From assembly GCF_028368995.1 (NCBI RefSeq), contig NZ_JAQNDL010000001.1, positions 3,498,001-3,562,000 on the forward strand: a DNA stretch of 64,000 bases, given 5' to 3'. Each line of letters begins with the position of its first letter. Positions within the stretch are counted from its first letter, which is position 1. Positions 1-12,740 of the stretch are shown one piece after another. The stretch comes from Nannocystis bainbridge (GTDB lineage Bacteria > Myxococcota_A > Polyangia > Nannocystales > Nannocystaceae). The position numbers and the translations under genes were made by a program. The notes under the pieces are model-generated. The model searched no databases and was not told the DNA's origin. It saw only the letters and a list, made by a program, of their open reading frames with translations.

Positions 1-507
1 TCGAAGCCGTCATGCGCCGATGCCTCATGCCCTCGCGGTGCGCCGCATCATGGACAGCCCGACGAGGTCACGTCGTCGCACGAAGTCGAGTGTGTCCCCG
101 TCGACACCCACCCGCGCTCGATCGATGAATCGGGCCTGGAAGCGCCCGTTTACGCCATCTTTAGCCACATTGATGTCGCCTTGATTTGACGATCCGGAGC
201 CCTCGCCAATGGTTTCGGCATGCGCCACACAGGACTCGCCGCCCGCATGATTTTCGCCGAACGCTTCACGGCCGCCGTCATCGATCGGCCGTTCTACGCC
301 GGACTCAAGATGGTCGCCGCACGCCCGCGCGTGAACGAGCCGATCGTCGTCGCTCCCGCCGAGCCCGCAGTGGCTGCGCCGATGCCGCGCGCGGCCTAGC
401 CGGTCGGACCCCTCGGTCCGGCGCGCTGGTCGGCGCGCCGCGCGTCGCACCGTCTCTCCAACCTTCGGCTGCTTTTCACCTTCCTCAAAGGACATGACCC
501 TTCGAGC
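1..507. other. No recognisable gene; possible gene remnant
   Basis: No reading frame here has a recognisable family, a convincing start or clearly coding codon usage. A 59-codon plus-strand frame (220-399, starting MRHTGLAARM) has fairly high GC3 and a plausible protein-like composition. It lacks a ribosome binding site and could be the remnant or 3' end of something larger. The longer open frames on both strands are Arg-rich, as expected for non-coding frames in GC-rich DNA. Codon use in 1-190 is less GC3-biased than in the rest of the window, so this edge may be intergenic or decayed. Confidence 0.4.
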
Positions 508-533
508 ATGTGCTCAGGGCCATGTCCTTTCGT
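490..533. repeat. Dispersed GGACATGTCC-type palindrome cluster
   Basis: Three degenerate copies of a ten-base palindrome lie in a row (GGACATGACC, GAGCATGTGCTC, GGCCATGTCC). They end about 15 bases from the stop codon of the minus-strand universal stress gene. This is the first member of the family seen throughout the window downstream of stop codons. Confidence 0.6.
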
Positions 534-548
534 CGTACCCGCCGGCGC

Positions 549-1094
549 TCACTCGTGCAGCGCGGGGATCACGAGGACCGGGCAGATCGCCTCGCGGATG
601 ACGCGGTCGGCGGTGCTGCCGACGAAGAACCGGGCCACCCGCGAGCGCCCGCTGGCCGCCAGCACGATCAGGTCGGCGGCCTTCTTCTCCGACTCCTCGA
701 TGATGACGCTGACGGCCACCCCCGGGCGCGCCTCGATCTCGACCTGCACCCCGCCGCAGTGGCGCTGGACGATCACCTCGAGCGCGGCCCTCGAAGTCTT
801 CTGCGCCGCCTCGTGGACGTCGGTCAGCACCTGCGACGACAGCCCGACGCTGAGGTTGCCGGCGTACATCGTGCTGTAGTTGAGCGCCGGCGTGACGTGG
901 AGCAGGACCACGGTGCCGAGGCTGGCGCGCGCGAGGTCGGCCGCGAGGATCACGCTGCGCACGGAGCTGGGCGAGAACTCGATATACTGGCCGTCGACCT
1001 CGACGGCCTGTCCGGCGGCGATGTGCTCGTCGCTCGCCGGTGAGAAGTCGACCGGCACCAGGATCTTGGTGAAGGGGGCGCGCGCGAGGGTCAT
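549..1094 (-). CDS. Universal stress protein, UspA family
   Basis: The 181-residue product has the Usp fold. It opens with the typical first strand KILVPVDFSPAS and ends with the nucleotide-loop region ASGRSRVARFFVGSTADRV followed by CPVLVIP. In ATP-binding Usp proteins this loop reads GxxGx9GS. Here the first Gly position is Ala, so nucleotide binding is plausible but not certain. An insertion of about 20 residues after the first helix (around AVEVDGQYIEFSP) lengthens it beyond the usual 140-150 residues. The start MTLARAPF was chosen because it directly precedes the first strand. An in-frame ATG 87 bases upstream would add an atypical basic leader. The gene is divergent from the P450 gene, 43 bases away. 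A role in stress survival is inferred from the family only. Confidence 0.88.
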   Translation of the reverse strand: MTLARAPFTKILVPVDFSPASDEHIAAGQAVEVDGQYIEFSPSSVRSVILAADLARASLGTVVLLHVTPALNYSTMYAGNLSVGLSSQVLTDVHEAAQKTSRAALEVIVQRHCGGVQVEIEARPGVAVSVIIEESEKKAADLIVLAASGRSRVARFFVGSTADRVIREAICPVLVIPALHE

Positions 1095-1100
1095 GCCGCT

Positions 1101-1106
1101 ATTGTA
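1101..1106 (-). promoter_or_regulatory. Candidate -10 box (TACAAT) of the Usp gene
   Basis: On the minus strand TACAAT lies only 6 bases before the chosen ATG. If it is a real -10 element, transcription would begin at or near the start codon and the mRNA would be leaderless. No convincing -35 element is visible. Confidence 0.3.
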
Positions 1107-1137
1107 GTACACCCACGATCGGGTGGAAGGTGGACGC

Positions 1138-2442
1138 ATGTCACGCCCCGTGCCCGGGCCGCGCCTCGCCCCGCTCGCCAACTATCGCTTCGCCGTCGAC
1201 CCCTACGGCTTCTTCGCGGCCTGCAAGCGGCGCTACGGCGATCCGTTCGCGTTCCACCTCGCGGGCAAGCGGCTGGTCGTCACCGGTCAGCCCGAGCTCG
1301 CCCGGGTGATCTTCACGCTGGACCCGGACGCCACCCGCTCGTTCGGCACCGACCACCTCGACGCGCTGCTCGGCGACAGCTCGCTGATCGTCGTCAGCGG
1401 CGAGCGTCACCGCCGCGACCGCAAGCTGCTGACCCCGCCGTTCCACGGCGCCCGCATGCGCTCGTACGGCGCGATCATCCGCGAGGCCACGCGCCGCCAC
1501 GCTGCCGAATGGAAGGTCGGCCAACCATTCGTCATGCAGCACACGACCCAGGCGATCTCGCTCGAGGTGATCGTGCGCGCGGTGTTCGGGGTGACGGACC
1601 CGGCCCAGATCGCCCACGTCGGCGAGTCGCTGGTGGCGGTGATCGAGGCGCTGCACCCGACGCTGCTGTTCTCGCGCCACATCCAGCGCGACCTCGGGCC
1701 GCTGACCCCGTGGCGCCGCTTCGCCGCCGCCCAGGCCCGCGCCCACGCGCTCACGCGCTCGCAGATCGCCGCGCGGCGGGCTCAGCCGGCGGACGACATC
1801 CTGAGCCTCATGCTCGCGGTGCGCGACGAGGACGGCCACCCGCTCGAGGACGACGAGCTGGTCGACGAGCTGCTCACGCTGCTGTTCGCCGGCCACGAGA
1901 CCACCGCGATCGCGCTGGCCTGGGCGTTCGCGTGGTTGCTGCGCGCGCCGGCGGTGTTCGCCCGCCTGCGCGCCGAGTTGGTCGCGCTCGGCCCGGACCC
2001 CGACTGCGAGGCCGTGGCCGCGCTGCCCTACCTAGACGCGGTGTGCCACGAGGTCCTGCGCCTGTGGCCGATCATCCCCATCGTCCCGCGCACCCTGGTG
2101 CGCCCGCTGCAGCTCGGCCCATACGAGCTGCAGCCGGGCACCGCCGTCGCCGTCGGCACCGCGCTGCTGCATCAGGACCCGATCCTCTACCCCGACCCGC
2201 ACACGTTCCGGCCCGAGCGGTTCCTCGACCGCAAGCCCTCGCCGTTCGAGTTTACGCCGTTCGGCGGCGGGCATCGGCGCTGCATCGGCGCCGCGTTCGC
2301 GATCTACGAGATGAAGCAAGCGCTCGCGGTGCTGGTGCCGGAGTACGACCTGCGGCTGATCGACCGCACGCCGCCGCGGCCAGTTCGACGCAACCTGTCG
2401 CTCGGCCCGGCCGGCGGCGTGCACGTCGTGCGCGCCTCCTGA
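1138..2442 (+). CDS. Cytochrome P450
   Basis: A 434-residue soluble bacterial P450, a heme-thiolate monooxygenase that oxidises a small organic substrate with electrons from a ferredoxin/reductase pair. The I-helix oxygen-activation motif AGHETT is at residues 251-256, the K-helix ExxR (EVLR) at 305-308, and FRPERF near 357-362. The heme loop FGGGHRRCIG carries the thiolate Cys382. The length is normal for the family. ATG 1138 was preferred over GTG 1123 because a purine-rich GGAAGG sits about seven bases upstream and residues from 1138 give a normal N-terminus without a membrane anchor. No redox partner gene is adjacent. The substrate cannot be told from the sequence. The general look resembles CYP110-like P450s, but that is an impression only. 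Confidence 0.95.
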   Translation: MSRPVPGPRLAPLANYRFAVDPYGFFAACKRRYGDPFAFHLAGKRLVVTGQPELARVIFTLDPDATRSFGTDHLDALLGDSSLIVVSGERHRRDRKLLTPPFHGARMRSYGAIIREATRRHAAEWKVGQPFVMQHTTQAISLEVIVRAVFGVTDPAQIAHVGESLVAVIEALHPTLLFSRHIQRDLGPLTPWRRFAAAQARAHALTRSQIAARRAQPADDILSLMLAVRDEDGHPLEDDELVDELLTLLFAGHETTAIALAWAFAWLLRAPAVFARLRAELVALGPDPDCEAVAALPYLDAVCHEVLRLWPIIPIVPRTLVRPLQLGPYELQPGTAVAVGTALLHQDPILYPDPHTFRPERFLDRKPSPFEFTPFGGGHRRCIGAAFAIYEMKQALAVLVPEYDLRLIDRTPPRPVRRNLSLGPAGGVHVVRAS

Positions 2443-2547
2443 GCACTACCCCGGAGCCGTGGCCCGGCGTATCTTGATCGGCGGTGGCCGAGCATCCCTC
2501 ACGCATCACCGCCGGCGCCTCCCGCATGCGTCCAGGAGCCCAAGTGT

Positions 2548-3168
2548 ATGGAGTCGCGTAACAACATCCCCGGCCTCGCGCTCCTGGCCCTGAGCTTCAC
2601 CGGTTGTGCCGGCGGCGATCCGGCACCCGACCCCATCATCGGCGACTGGCGGGCGATCCAGGTCGACGGCGCGAAGCAGCCCTCGACCGAGTCGTACGGC
2701 GGGGAGCCGTTCCTGCGCGGCACGCAGCTCCGCATCGGTGACGACCTCGCCGGCGAGCTGGCCCTGTACCGCACGGCCGACTACGACGGCATCGACTACG
2801 ACGGCGAGCGCGTGGCCGACCTGGTCGTCGTCGCCTCGGGAGCGCCGAAGTACCGCATCGAAGTCGGGCACGATTTCTTCGACGGCGACGGCGACGAGAG
2901 TTCCCCGGCCGAACCGATCACCGGCTACGCCGACACCGAGTACGGCGACACCGAGGATCCCGGCGGCGCTGACGACGGCGCCCTCGCCGAAGACGACGAC
3001 CTCGCCGGGGTCCGGCCGCTGAAGCTGCCGGGCGCGCCGGCGCTGGCGCCCGCGGCGACGGTGTTCGCCTGCGACCTCGCGGGCGACACCTTGACCTGCG
3101 ACCGCGAGGGCGCGGACGACAAAAAGCACTGGGTGTTCGCCCGCATCCGCCCGGAAGACGAGGTCTGA
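2548..3168 (+). CDS. Small putative lipoprotein, first of a tandem pair
   Basis: A 206-residue protein of unknown function. The N-terminus has a short hydrophobic stretch ending in FTGC (Cys20), an acceptable lipobox, so export and lipidation are likely. The mature part is strongly acidic (Asp- and Tyr-rich, with repeated DYDG and DGDGDE stretches) and might bind cations. A Cys pair (ACDLAGDTLTCD) near the C-terminus could form a disulfide. AGGAG lies about ten bases before the ATG. The next gene starts five bases after the stop and is a diverged paralogue sharing the motif IxGDWxAxQxDGxK, the phrase APKYRIEV and the C-terminal Cys pair, so this is a tandem duplication probably transcribed as one unit. 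Confidence 0.75.
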   Translation: MESRNNIPGLALLALSFTGCAGGDPAPDPIIGDWRAIQVDGAKQPSTESYGGEPFLRGTQLRIGDDLAGELALYRTADYDGIDYDGERVADLVVVASGAPKYRIEVGHDFFDGDGDESSPAEPITGYADTEYGDTEDPGGADDGALAEDDDLAGVRPLKLPGAPALAPAATVFACDLAGDTLTCDREGADDKKHWVFARIRPEDEV

Positions 3169-3173
3169 GCGTC

Positions 3174-3752
3174 ATGCAGCCGCGCATCCCCCTCCTGGCC
3201 CTCGTCGGCCTCCAGTTCACGCGCTGCACCGGCGGCGACGAAGCGCAGGTGAACCCGATCGTCGGCGACTGGGGCGCTGTCCAGCGCGACGGCGACAAGC
3301 TGCCCGACGTCTACGTCCACGGCCCCTCCACCGACGTGAGCGGCCTGCGGCTCGAGATCGACGACGAGCTCGGCGGCAGCTTCGAGTACTACAGCGAGCT
3401 CACGTACGAGACCTACGAGTACCGCCACAGCTTCGGCTCGGAGCTGCTCGTCGACGACAGCGCCGCGCCGAAGTACCGCATCGAGGTGCAGAAGGACATC
3501 TTCGGCGGCGACGAGGCCTACACCGACAGCGTCGGCACCGCCGTCACCTCCGACGGCTACGAAGACTACGGCGACGGCGGCGACGGCCTTGCGCCGGGAC
3601 TCGCGGCCCCGAGCCGGCCGATCGTCGCGCCCGCGGAGCTGGTCTTCACCTGTACTTTGGACCAGGACACCCTCACGTGCACGGGCGAGGGTTCGGCCCC
3701 GGAGTCGATCATCTTCAAGCGCAAGCGGCCGCCGGCGGCGGGCGAGGGCTGA
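3174..3752 (+). CDS. Small exported protein, paralogue of preceding gene
   Basis: A 192-residue protein of unknown function, homologous to the preceding gene. Shared elements are NPIVGDWGAVQRDG near the N-terminus, APKYRIEV in the middle and the Cys pair FTCTLDQDTLTCTG at the C-terminus. The putative signal region ends FTRC, with Arg at -1 of the Cys. Signal peptidase II normally needs Gly, Ala or Ser there, so lipidation may be lost even though its twin keeps FTGC. The middle part is rich in Asp, Tyr and Glu. It lies five bases after its paralogue and about 40 bases before the Rpn-like gene on the same strand. No function is proposed. Confidence 0.72.
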   Translation: MQPRIPLLALVGLQFTRCTGGDEAQVNPIVGDWGAVQRDGDKLPDVYVHGPSTDVSGLRLEIDDELGGSFEYYSELTYETYEYRHSFGSELLVDDSAAPKYRIEVQKDIFGGDEAYTDSVGTAVTSDGYEDYGDGGDGLAPGLAAPSRPIVAPAELVFTCTLDQDTLTCTGEGSAPESIIFKRKRPPAAGEG

Positions 3753-3793
3753 CGCTGGCCCGCTCGCGCGCGCGATGCTAACTCGCGCGCACG

Positions 3794-4690
3794 ATGCCCA
3801 AGCTGTCCCACGAGGCGCTCGTCCAGCTGGTCCGTCACGCTCCGGCGCTGATCCCCGACCTGCTGTGGCCCGGCGAGGCCAGGACCGGACCGATCCGGAT
3901 CACCGCCGGCGAGTTCGTCGACCTCAACTTCGCCGAGCACCGGGCCGACGTGGTGCTCGGCCTCGGCGGCGCGGCCGACCGTCCCGCCGAGGCGCTGGTG
4001 GTCGAGGTCCAGGTCGAACGCGACCCTCGCAAGCGCTGGACCTGGCCGGTGTACGTCGCCGGCCTGCGCGCGCGCCTCGGCTGTCCGGTCACCCTCGTGG
4101 TCGTGTCGCTCGACCCCGAGGTGGCCCGCTGGTGCGCCGAGCCGATCGACCTCGGCCGCCGCCGCACCACCGTCCACCCGTGGGTGCTCGGGCCCGAGGC
4201 CGTGCCCGTGATCACCGACCTCGAGCGGGCCCGCGAGCTGCCCGAGCTGGCGGTGCTGTCGGTCGCGGCCCACGCCGCCGAACCCGGCGCCGAGCAGATC
4301 GCCCTCGTCGCCCTCGAGGCCACCCGCGAGCTCGACGACCAGCGGGGGATCCTCTATCCTGACTTCGTCGTCGCCCTCCTGGGCCGCGTGGCCCGCACCG
4401 CGCTGGAGAAGCTCCTCATGGCCAACGGACGCTGGGAACCGCTGAGTGACATGTTCCGCAAACCTTGGCTCGAAGGCATCGCCGAGGGCGAAGCCAAGGG
4501 GTTCGCGCTCGGCAGGGCCGACATGCTGCTCAAGCTGCTCCAGCTCAAAGGCTTCGCGGTGACCGAGGCCCAGCGCGGCCGCGTGCTCGACTGCCGCGAC
4601 GAGGCCCAGCTCGACGCCTGGGCCGGCCGCGTGCTGACGGCCACCCGCCTCGACGAAGTGTTCGACGAGCCGGGCCCGGGCCCGACCTGA
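3794..4690 (+). CDS. Rpn/YadD-type PD-(D/E)XK nuclease-like protein
   Basis: The 298-residue product resembles the Rpn (recombination-promoting nuclease, formerly 'transposase-like') proteins. The N-terminal half shows a PD-(D/E)XK-like core: AEHRADVVL supplies an acidic residue, and ALVVEVQVERDPRKRW matches the E-x-Q variant typical of this family, followed by WPVYVAGLRARL. The C-terminal part (GIAEGEAKGFALGRADMLL) is the usual charged linker leading to a short helical tail with RLDE. Rpn enzymes studied in enterobacteria are Ca2+-stimulated DNases that promote RecA-independent recombination; activity here is inferred. Large paralogous sets of such genes are common in cyanobacteria and myxobacteria. 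A weak palindrome (gacatgttcc) occurs inside the gene near 4448. Confidence 0.7.
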   Translation: MPKLSHEALVQLVRHAPALIPDLLWPGEARTGPIRITAGEFVDLNFAEHRADVVLGLGGAADRPAEALVVEVQVERDPRKRWTWPVYVAGLRARLGCPVTLVVVSLDPEVARWCAEPIDLGRRRTTVHPWVLGPEAVPVITDLERARELPELAVLSVAAHAAEPGAEQIALVALEATRELDDQRGILYPDFVVALLGRVARTALEKLLMANGRWEPLSDMFRKPWLEGIAEGEAKGFALGRADMLLKLLQLKGFAVTEAQRGRVLDCRDEAQLDAWAGRVLTATRLDEVFDEPGPGPT

Positions 4691-4731
4691 GCCGCCCCGT
4701 GTCCGTGGTTCGAGGGGCCACCGAAACCTGG

Positions 4732-4771
4732 CCTCAAGGGCATGTCCCAAAGAACATGTCCATGAAGACAT
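4732..4771. repeat. Dispersed GGACATGTCC-type palindrome cluster
   Basis: Two adjacent copies (GGGCATGTCCC and GAACATGTCC) with a trailing partial copy lie about 40 bases after the stop of the Rpn-like gene. The remainder of the 264-base gap up to 4954 shows no gene. Confidence 0.65.
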
Positions 4772-4954
4772 CTCACTCGCCCCGTGCGGCGTGACGCGCG
4801 CGGCGTGAATCACCCTTCAGCCCCGGCGCGCCCGAGGAGAGGATCCGCCTGCATCGCCCGGCGGTCGTGCTCTTGGGCACACGCGCGGGCGGCCCTCATC
4901 GGGCCGCGCTCGTTGCTCGCGACCGGGGGTCCGGGCTAGCGTCTCGCCGCTCCG

Positions 4955-6130
4955 ATGACGGACGGCGACTCACTCGGCGTGCACGACCTCCCCGAAGCCA
5001 CTGACACCCCCGCGACGGACGGGACCTCGCTCGAGCTGCGAGTCGTCGACGGCATGCCGACCTGGTTCGGCCGCCGGCTCGCGCGCGCGCTGCTGCGGCT
5101 GGTCAGCATGGAGGAGAACAAGCCCGCGCAGCTGACCCAGGTCGTCACGCCGACGGCCGGCTATTTCCGCCGCGACCGCCACGTCCACCCCGCCGTCGAC
5201 CCCGGCACCTACCGCCTGCAGATCACCGGCGTCGCCACCCCGCGCGTCCTGACCCTGCCCGAGCTGCTGGCCCTGCCCCGCGAGACCCGCGTGTGCGTGC
5301 AGGAGTGCGCCGGCAATGGCAACCACCTCCAGGGCTCGGCCGGGCTGTGCGGCCAGGCCGTTTGGGAGGGCCCGAGCTTCGCCAGCCTGCTCGAGCTGTG
5401 CGGCGGCCCGGGCCTCGCCACGCACTTCGCCTGTCACGGCCTCGACGACCTCGGCTTCCTCAAGCGCGGCTACCACTACGGACTGTCGCTCGACGAGCTC
5501 ACGCGCGCGCGGGCGATCGTGGCCGTGACGATGAACGGCGAGCCGCTGTCGCGCCGCCACGGCTTCCCGTCGCGCCTGATCGTGCCGCGCATCTACTCGA
5601 TGTCGCACGTCAAGTGGCTCGGCCACATCGAGGGCAAGACGCAGCCGCACATGGGCATCCACAACCGCTTCGTCTTCACCAACAAGGAGAAGCGCGGCGA
5701 CAAGTGGGTGCGCGTGCAGGCGCGATGGATCGGCCTCAAGTCGATCGTGTCCGACTGCCGCGCGGCCCAGGGCGGCGGCTGGCTGCTGCGCGGGGCGGCG
5801 TGGGGCGGCGAGCGCCCGGTCGCCGCCGTCGAGGTCAGCACCGACGGCGGCCTCTCGTGGCAGCGCGCCGACCTGCGGCCGATCTCCGAACAGGTCGCCC
5901 GCGACGCCCGCCTGGCCTCCGGCGAGGTCGACGGCGCGTGGTCGGTGTTCTCGTTCCGCTGGCAGCCGCCCGGCCCCGGCACCTACAAGATCGGCTCGCG
6001 GGTGATCGACGCGGACGGCAACGTCCAGGCCCTCGACAACGACCCCAACGTGCACGGCCACTTCAACCAGACCCGCGTCAAGTGGCGCATGGTCACCGTG
6101 CCCGAGAACCGGCTTCCGGCTGGCGCTTGA
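4955..6130 (+). CDS. Sulfite oxidase-family molybdopterin oxidoreductase
   Basis: A 391-residue protein with two domains. The molybdopterin-binding oxidoreductase domain (about residues 60-240) carries VQECAGNGNHLQ, whose Cys118 is the expected Mo ligand, and later MNGEPLSRRHGFPSRL and MSHVKWLGHIE. The Mo-cofactor dimerisation domain (about 245-375) contains VAAVEVSTDGGLSW. The family includes eukaryotic-type sulfite oxidase and SoxC-like sulfite or sulfane dehydrogenases. No Tat signal with twin Arg is apparent, so the enzyme may be cytoplasmic or the true start may differ. No heme b5 domain or c-type cytochrome subunit is adjacent. The substrate is unproven. The family call is firm; 'sulfite' is inferred. 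Confidence 0.9.
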   Translation: MTDGDSLGVHDLPEATDTPATDGTSLELRVVDGMPTWFGRRLARALLRLVSMEENKPAQLTQVVTPTAGYFRRDRHVHPAVDPGTYRLQITGVATPRVLTLPELLALPRETRVCVQECAGNGNHLQGSAGLCGQAVWEGPSFASLLELCGGPGLATHFACHGLDDLGFLKRGYHYGLSLDELTRARAIVAVTMNGEPLSRRHGFPSRLIVPRIYSMSHVKWLGHIEGKTQPHMGIHNRFVFTNKEKRGDKWVRVQARWIGLKSIVSDCRAAQGGGWLLRGAAWGGERPVAAVEVSTDGGLSWQRADLRPISEQVARDARLASGEVDGAWSVFSFRWQPPGPGTYKIGSRVIDADGNVQALDNDPNVHGHFNQTRVKWRMVTVPENRLPAGA

Positions 6131-6190
6131 GACATGCCCTGAAGGGCATGTCCTGGCGGGCATGCTCATCCGAGCATGTCCGATCGGGCA
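6131..6190. repeat. Dispersed palindrome cluster, directly after stop codon
   Basis: Four CATG-centred palindromic units follow immediately on the stop codon of the molybdoenzyme gene: GACATGCCC, GGGCATGTCC, GGGCATGCTC and GAGCATGTCC. Neighbouring units could pair as hairpins (GGGCAT with ATGCCC), so the array may act as an RNA 3'-end structure. Confidence 0.7.
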
Positions 6191-6331
6191 CCCCGCGCTC
6201 GCGCACCGAGCGCTGAGGCGCCGCGCATGGCCGAGCGGTGACGGCTCGCTCCGGCGCCTCTCCGCTCCGTGGGCACCGCGCGCCGTACGGGCGACGCCTG
6301 CACGAGCCACCTCGTGCCGCCGCTGCCCGTG

Positions 6332-6372
6332 AAACGCAAAAAGCGACGACCTCCGCGCGGGAGGTCGTCGCT
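6332..6372 (-). terminator. Rho-independent terminator of the dehydratase operon
   Basis: A 13-bp perfect inverted repeat (AGCGACGACCTCC, loop GCGCG, then its complement) at 6342-6372 is followed on the minus strand by TTTTTGCG. It lies about 20 bases after the stop of the minus-strand activase gene. Confidence 0.85.
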
Positions 6373-6392
6373 CTGCTCACCTGACCTTCAGG

Positions 6393-10167
<3,775 letters not shown>

Positions 10168-10172
<5 letters not shown>

Positions 10173-10230
10173 GTTCTGAAGTTCCTGTTCCTGAAGACCT
10201 GGCGGGAAGGACCTGTCCTGAAGGACTGGC
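10168..10230. repeat. Palindrome cluster filling an intergenic gap
   Basis: Degenerate family members (GGACATGTTC, GAAGTTCCTG, GGACCTGTCCTGAAGGAC) occupy the whole gap between the stop of the upstream dehydratase gene (10231) and the ATG of the activase gene. The first palindrome includes that ATG. This may affect translation initiation of the second cistron. Confidence 0.6.
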
Positions 10231-12033
<1,803 letters not shown>

Positions 12034-12057
12034 CTGGGTCCTGCCGGGCGGTCTAAA

Positions 12058-12098
12058 GTTGGCTGACAGTGTCGTCAGTGACACAGGTGTCAGTCAAC
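12058..12098. promoter_or_regulatory. 41-bp nested inverted repeat, candidate operator
   Basis: Outer arms GTTGGCTGACA and TGTCAGTCAAC match at 10 of 11 positions. Inside lies a second inverted repeat GTGTC/GACAC. The element ends 25 bases upstream of the dehydratase ATG, next to TTTAGA, a possible -10 box on the minus strand. Its size and symmetry suit a TetR-type or similar dimeric repressor. No regulator gene is adjacent. Confidence 0.55.
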
Positions 12099-12437
12099 CG
12101 AGAAGAGTCCTGCACACTTCCCGAAAAGCGGCAAGAAAGTGGGCCACGGGGCGAATTGACCCACGGGCGGGTCCCGAGCCGGGGCTTGAAAACCCCTGAC
12201 CACCGGGAGAGTTTCGAGCGGTTTCGCGCAGGCGCGAGCGCGGGTCCGAACGGCATTTTGCGCCGCTGGGAGCGGGATTCAGGGTCGGGCAGCACGGCCC
12301 GGCGGCTCGGCTCGCCGTGGAGAGGATCGCGGCCGACCGCTCGCGTGCGCGAGCCGCGAGGCCGCGTGGGCCGATCTCGGTGAGGGCGGTGTCACGAAGG
12401 ATCTCGCCACGTGACGGGCACGACCTCGCGTCGCGCG
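12099..12437. other. Intergenic stretch without a convincing gene
   Basis: The open frames here are Arg-rich, lack ribosome binding sites and resemble no family. The stretch from about 12300 contains loosely repeated CGCGAG/GCCGCG words but no regular period. It separates the dehydratase promoter region from the tandem array. Confidence 0.5.
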
Positions 12438-12740
12438 CGGTGGCTCGGCTGCGGCGAGCCGAGGCGCGGACACTGCATGTCTCGGAGGACAGCCGACTGC
12501 TTCGGACGCCTCGACCACGGCGTCGGCTGCGGTGAGCCGAGGTCTCGGTCGCTACATGTCCTGAAGGACAGCCGACCGCTTCGGGGCGCCACGTCTGCGG
12601 CTGCGGTGAGCCAAGGTCCCGGTCGCTACATGTCCTGAAGGACAGCGACTGCTTCGGAGGCCTCGACCGCGGCGTCGGCTGCGGTGAGCCGATCGGTCGC
12701 CACATGTCCCGAAGGACAGCCACTGCTTCGGGCGCCGCGA
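12438..12740. repeat. Tandem array of about 74-79 bp units containing the palindrome
   Basis: Four copies of CATGTCYYGAAGGACAGCCGACTGCTTCGG-like sequence have their CATGT at 12476, 12555, 12629 and 12703 (spacings 79, 74, 74). Each is followed by a CGTCGGCTGCGGTGAGCCGA-like half. A partial unit precedes the first copy. The last unit runs to the stop codon of the Grx-rhodanese-NifU gene, whose final codons resemble the second half of the unit. The array carries the same palindrome as the dispersed family, here amplified in tandem. Confidence 0.85.

Noticed and set aside
25..495. A 156-codon minus-strand frame at the window edge
   Set aside because: Lacks a family, has no ribosome binding site and starts inside a palindrome cluster; composition does not differ from random GC-rich frames.
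3794..4690. Transposase as part of an insertion sequence
   Set aside because: The Rpn family was once called transposase-like, but no terminal inverted repeats or target duplications flank this gene.
12438..12740. Possible CRISPR array
   Set aside because: The whole 74-bp unit is repeated, with no unique spacers of constant length, and no cas genes are near.
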